Below the pieces are notes generated by a model. The model did not search any database. It saw only the letters and a list, made by a program, of their open reading frames with translations, and was not told the origin of the DNA. A stretch of DNA of 64,000 nucleotides from Rubellimicrobium arenae. GTDB taxonomy: Bacteria; Pseudomonadota; Alphaproteobacteria; Rhodobacterales; Rhodobacteraceae. The translations under genes and the position numbers were made by a program. Position 1 is the stretch's first letter. Each line of letters starts with the position of its first letter. The DNA is taken from positions 62,001 to 126,000 of the forward strand of contig NZ_JAFMSS010000007.1 of the NCBI RefSeq assembly GCF_017916295.1, written 5' to 3'. Shown here piece after piece: positions 60,928 to 64,000 of this stretch.

Positions 60928-61955
60928 CCAGGCTCTCTCCCGGCGCGCTGCGCATCCTGGCGCTGCTTCTGGTGCTGGTGCTGGTGGCCGCGTTCTTCGC
61001 CACGCAGATCGACAACTACCTGAACGCACGGCTGTTCAACCGCATCTCCTCCTCGGTGGCCATCGTGGCGCTGATCGCGACGGGGCAGACGCTGGTGATC
61101 CTGACGCGGAACATCGACCTGTCGCTGGGCTCGGTCGTGGGCTTCGTGGCCTACGCGACCGGCGCCATCGTCAGCGCCGCGCCCGAGATCCATCCCGTCC
61201 TCCTCGCCCTGGCGGCGCTGGCGATCGGGGCCGGGTTCGGGCTGCTGAACGGGCTGCTCGTGGCCTATGCGGGCATCCCCTCGATCATCACGACGCTGGC
61301 GGCGATGGCGATCTATCGCAGCGCCCTCGTGGAGTTCTCGGGCGCGCAGAGCATCACGACCGAGGACCTGCCGCAGTGGCTCGTGGACTTCCCGAACACG
61401 CAGCTGTTCACGCTGGCCGGGGTGCAGTTCCGCGCGGCCTTCGTCGCGGCCGTGGTCATCGTGATCCTCGTCCACCTCGCTCTCCTGCGGCTGCGGCCCG
61501 CCCGCGCGCTCTATGCGGTGGGCTCCAACCCCGAGGCGGCCGAGATGGCGGGCATCGACGCGCGGCGCACGGTGCTGGCGGCCTTTGTGGCGGCGGGGGC
61601 GCTGGCGGGGCTGGCCGGGCTCTTCTTCCTCGCGCGGTTCGGCAACATCACCGTGGTCGCGGGCCTGGGCTTCGAACTGAAGTCCATCGCCGCCGCCGTG
61701 CTGGGCGGCGTCAGCATCAACGGCGGCTCGGGCTCCGTCATCGGGGCGCTGATCGGCGCGGTCCTCGTGGACCTGATCGAGAACTCGCTTGTCCGCTGGG
61801 AGCTGGTCTCCGAGTTCTGGCGCGAGGCCGTTCTGGGCTTCCTCATCCTGTCCGCCGTGTCCGCCGACGCGCTGCTGATGCGGCGGCTCACCCGGCTCCG
61901 CATCCGGCGGGAAAAGGCCGCGCCCGCCCCCACGCCCAAGGAGGCCACGTCATGA
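60924..61955 (+). CDS. ABC sugar permease (CUT2, rhamnose type), first
   Basis: A 343-residue inner-membrane protein with the CUT2 marks RNIDLSLGSVVGFVAYATGA and LGGVSINGGSGSVIGALIGA, about ten helices and a basic C-terminal tail. Two different permeases, as here, are the rule in rhamnose-type importers. ATGA overlaps with both neighbours show translational coupling. Confidence 0.93.
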   Translation: MTRLSPGALRILALLLVLVLVAAFFATQIDNYLNARLFNRISSSVAIVALIATGQTLVILTRNIDLSLGSVVGFVAYATGAIVSAAPEIHPVLLALAALAIGAGFGLLNGLLVAYAGIPSIITTLAAMAIYRSALVEFSGAQSITTEDLPQWLVDFPNTQLFTLAGVQFRAAFVAAVVIVILVHLALLRLRPARALYAVGSNPEAAEMAGIDARRTVLAAFVAAGALAGLAGLFFLARFGNITVVAGLGFELKSIAAAVLGGVSINGGSGSVIGALIGAVLVDLIENSLVRWELVSEFWREAVLGFLILSAVSADALLMRRLTRLRIRREKAAPAPTPKEATS

Positions 61956-62905
61956 CCCGCGCCCTGGGACCCTGGGAAACCTTCCTGCTGGCGGTCCTTG
62001 TCCTGGTCTATGCCGCGAACGCCTGGCTCAGCCCGGAATTCCTGACGCTGCAGAACCAGGTCAACCTGTTCCAGCTCTCCATCGAGAAGATCATCATCGC
62101 CCTCGTGATGGCCTTCGTCATCATCAACGCCGAGATCGACCTGAGCGTCGGCTCCATGATGGGCCTGTCCGCCTGCGCCTTTGCGGCGATGGTGGGCGAG
62201 GCCGGGCTGCCCGCGGCGCTGGCCTGCCTCCTGTGCCTGGGGATCGGGCTGGCCGGGGGGGTGCTCAACGGCTGGTTCGTGGCGCGGATGGGCCTGCCGT
62301 CGCTGGTGGTGACGCTGTCCACGCTGATCGGCTTCCGCGGCGTGGCCCGCATCCTTCTGGAGGACCGCAGCATCGGCCGGTTTCCCGACTGGTTCAACGC
62401 GCTGGGGCAGCGCGGCCTGATCGGGCCGGTTCCCCTGGGCCTCCTGTCCTTCGTCCTGCTGTTCGTGCTGCTCTATGTCGTGCTGGAGCGCGGGGGCTTC
62501 GGGCGCAAGACCTACGTCATCGGCGTGAGCCGCGAGGTGGCCGAGTTCGCGGGGCTGAACACCGCGCGGCACAAGATCCTGATCTTCATGGCCTCGGGGC
62601 TGGTCGCGGCCTATGCGGGCCTGCTGTTCGCCGCGCGGGTGGGGGCGGTGCGGGGCGACGTGGGGCAGGGGTTCGAGCTCGACATCATCACCATGGTGCT
62701 CCTGGGCGGGGTCAGCATCTTCGGCGGATCGGGCACGCTGACCGGCGTGGGGCTTGCCATCCTGATCGTGCTGTCCCTACGCAATGGCATGTCACTGATG
62801 AACGTCACCGGCCATATCCAGACCGGGGTGGTGGGCCTCCTGCTGATCGCCTCGGTCCTTGTCCCGCGCCTGGGCGCGCGCCTGGCGGGGCGGGTGCCGG
62901 CATGA
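61952..62905 (+). CDS. ABC sugar permease (CUT2, rhamnose type), second
   Basis: A 317-residue inner-membrane protein with NAEIDLSVGSMMGLSACAFA and LLGGVSIFGGSGTLTGVGLA, the CUT2 permease marks. It forms a heterodimer with the preceding permease. AAGGAGG lies in the end of the previous gene before this ATG. Confidence 0.93.
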   Translation: MTRALGPWETFLLAVLVLVYAANAWLSPEFLTLQNQVNLFQLSIEKIIIALVMAFVIINAEIDLSVGSMMGLSACAFAAMVGEAGLPAALACLLCLGIGLAGGVLNGWFVARMGLPSLVVTLSTLIGFRGVARILLEDRSIGRFPDWFNALGQRGLIGPVPLGLLSFVLLFVLLYVVLERGGFGRKTYVIGVSREVAEFAGLNTARHKILIFMASGLVAAYAGLLFAARVGAVRGDVGQGFELDIITMVLLGGVSIFGGSGTLTGVGLAILIVLSLRNGMSLMNVTGHIQTGVVGLLLIASVLVPRLGARLAGRVPA

Positions 62906-63615
62906 GCCTCCCGTCGCTCGACACCCCCATCCAGCGCGAATCCGTGGCCGAGCAGGTCGCGCGGCGGATCCTCGACCTCGTGGTGGCCCGGCAGCTTCGC
63001 CCCGGCGACCAGCTTCCGCCCGAGCGCGACCTCGCCGAGTCGCTGGGGGTATCGCGTCCGTCGGTGCGCGAGGCGATCCGCGGCCTGTCGATCCTGGGGG
63101 TCGTGCGGTCGCGGCAGGGCGGCGGCTCCACCATCTCGGCGCTCGACGCGCAGGCGCTCCTGTCGCCCATCCAGTTCTTCCTGGCCCTGGAGGAAGGGAA
63201 CATCCGGGCGCTTTATGACGCGCGGAGCCTGATCGAGAGCGACGTGGCGCGGCGCGCGGCGGTGACCATGGACGACGCGGCTCTGGACGCGCTGGAGGCG
63301 ATCCTCCGTCGCCAGGAAGGGACGCTGACCGACGCGACCGCCTTCCGCGCCTCGGACTTCGCCTTCCACGAGGCGATCTGGCAGGGCTCGGGCAACCCGT
63401 TCCTCCGCCGCATCGGCGAGAGCCTGAACGTCCTGGGCCTGGAGTTCCGAAAGCGGGCCTCGGAGACGGCCGGGGTCCTCCAGCAAAGCTACCGCGACCA
63501 TCGCCGCCTTCTGGACGCGCTGAGGGCGCGCGACCCCGAGGCCGCGGCGCGGGCGGCGGAGGCGCATATGCAGAACGTCTATCAGTCCACCATCGGGCAG
63601 GAGAGGCAGCAATGA
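62902..63615 (+). CDS. FadR-subfamily GntR regulator
   Basis: A 237-residue regulator: a winged helix (PGDQLPPERDLAESLGVSRP, SVREAIRGLSILGVV) and an FCD ligand domain (DFAFHEAIWQGSGNPFLRRI). It is part of the operon, overlapping both neighbours by 4 bases. It likely represses the operon from the inverted repeat at 55299-55315 and is released by a pathway intermediate. Confidence 0.92.
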   Translation: MSLPSLDTPIQRESVAEQVARRILDLVVARQLRPGDQLPPERDLAESLGVSRPSVREAIRGLSILGVVRSRQGGGSTISALDAQALLSPIQFFLALEEGNIRALYDARSLIESDVARRAAVTMDDAALDALEAILRRQEGTLTDATAFRASDFAFHEAIWQGSGNPFLRRIGESLNVLGLEFRKRASETAGVLQQSYRDHRRLLDALRARDPEAAARAAEAHMQNVYQSTIGQERQQ

Positions 63616-64000
63616 CCGCGCGGATCGGCGTCGTCGGGATCGGCTGGTGGGCCGTGACCACCCATATCCCCACGCTCCTGGAGGAAGGGGCGGAGGTCGC
63701 CGCGATCTGCGACCTCGACCAAGAGCGTTTGCGGGTCGCGGGCGACCGGTTCGGCATCCGGGGGCGCTATGCGGACCTGGACCGGATGCTCGCGGAGGAG
63801 CGGCTGACGGGGCTGGTCGTGGCCACGCCCCATGTCGCCCATGCCGGGCCGGCGGTGGCCGGGCTGGAGGCCGGCTGCCATGTGCTCGTGGAGAAGCCGA
63901 TGGCGACCGCCACGCAGGACGCCCGGGCCATCGCCGCCGCCGCCGAGCGGGCAGGGCGCGAGGTCATGGTGCCCACGGGGCTGAACTTCACCCGCTTTTC
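63612..64000 (+). CDS. Gfo/Idh/MocA family oxidoreductase, N-terminal part
   Basis: The first ~129 codons of a sugar dehydrogenase-like protein that runs past the end of the window. It shows the Rossmann start IGVVGIGWWAVTTHIPTLLE and the catalytic-site HVLVEKPMA. It would oxidise a sugar or cyclitol with NAD(P). Its ATG overlaps the regulator stop, so it is part of the same operon. Confidence 0.9.
   Translation, partial: MTARIGVVGIGWWAVTTHIPTLLEEGAEVAAICDLDQERLRVAGDRFGIRGRYADLDRMLAEERLTGLVVATPHVAHAGPAVAGLEAGCHVLVEKPMATATQDARAIAAAAERAGREVMVPTGLNFTRF

Overview
The window reads as chromosomal DNA of a high-GC alphaproteobacterium of the Rhodobacteraceae/Paracoccaceae type (order Rhodobacterales). 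The evidence is gene content: a DUF1523 protein, an isocitrate lyase gene divergent from an ScfR/RamB-type regulator, a deoC-ALDH16 pair, a hemP gene, a TIGR02300 (FYDLN acid) protein, a VPLPA-CTERM protein and several sugar ABC transporters. The GC content is very high, so nearly every gene has a long mirror ORF on the other strand. No species can be named from the sequence alone; a Rubellimicrobium-like organism is only a guess. There is no rRNA, CRISPR array, intact transposon or prophage. One tRNA, tRNA-Ala(GGC), is present.

Layout. 0-11.7 kb: end of a DMT exporter, a hydroxypyruvate isomerase-like gene, an ECF sigma factor with a VWA-domain membrane protein, a CNNM/CorC-type protein, a succinate-semialdehyde dehydrogenase-like gene, an alpha/beta hydrolase, a degenerate SDR, a creatinase and an L,D-transpeptidase lipoprotein. 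12.1-18.9 kb: a tightly packed seven-gene operon of unknown function (coiled-coil protein, two large uncharacterised soluble proteins, an AAA+ ATPase, two small membrane proteins, a DUF1523 protein). 19-31 kb: catabolic genes on the minus strand, namely ALDH16, deoC, an AraC regulator, uronate dehydrogenase, a DAO-family oxidoreductase, hydantoinase B and A, and a GH13 alpha-glucosidase. 31-33.8 kb: hemP with a Cys-rich partner, a GntR regulator, a YgjP-like metallopeptidase, a FYDLN protein and the tRNA.

34-39.9 kb is the most accessory-looking part: a VPLPA-CTERM protein, two paralogous small membrane-anchored proteins separated by about 1.1 kb of gene-poor and more AT-rich DNA, and a cluster made of a 49-residue peptide, an HExxH protein of the TIGR04267 (peptide beta-hydroxylase) type and a divergent ATP-grasp/coiled-coil protein. 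This looks like a small uncharacterised peptide-modification locus.

39.9-64 kb is mostly carbohydrate uptake and breakdown: a GntR-controlled enolase-superfamily gene with a CUT1 ABC importer (promoter and palindromic operator both visible), a convergent CUT2 importer with a mutarotase-like protein, a rhodanese, the ScfR/isocitrate lyase glyoxylate-shunt locus, and a long operon of a mandelate-racemase-type dehydratase, an acetoacetate-decarboxylase-like enzyme, a 2-hydroxyacid dehydrogenase, a rhamnose-type ABC importer, a FadR-type repressor and the start of a Gfo/Idh/MocA oxidoreductase. That operon is divergent from an SDR gene, with a promoter and operator in the shared gap. Together these genes suggest a heterotroph able to use many sugars, sugar acids and possibly creatine.
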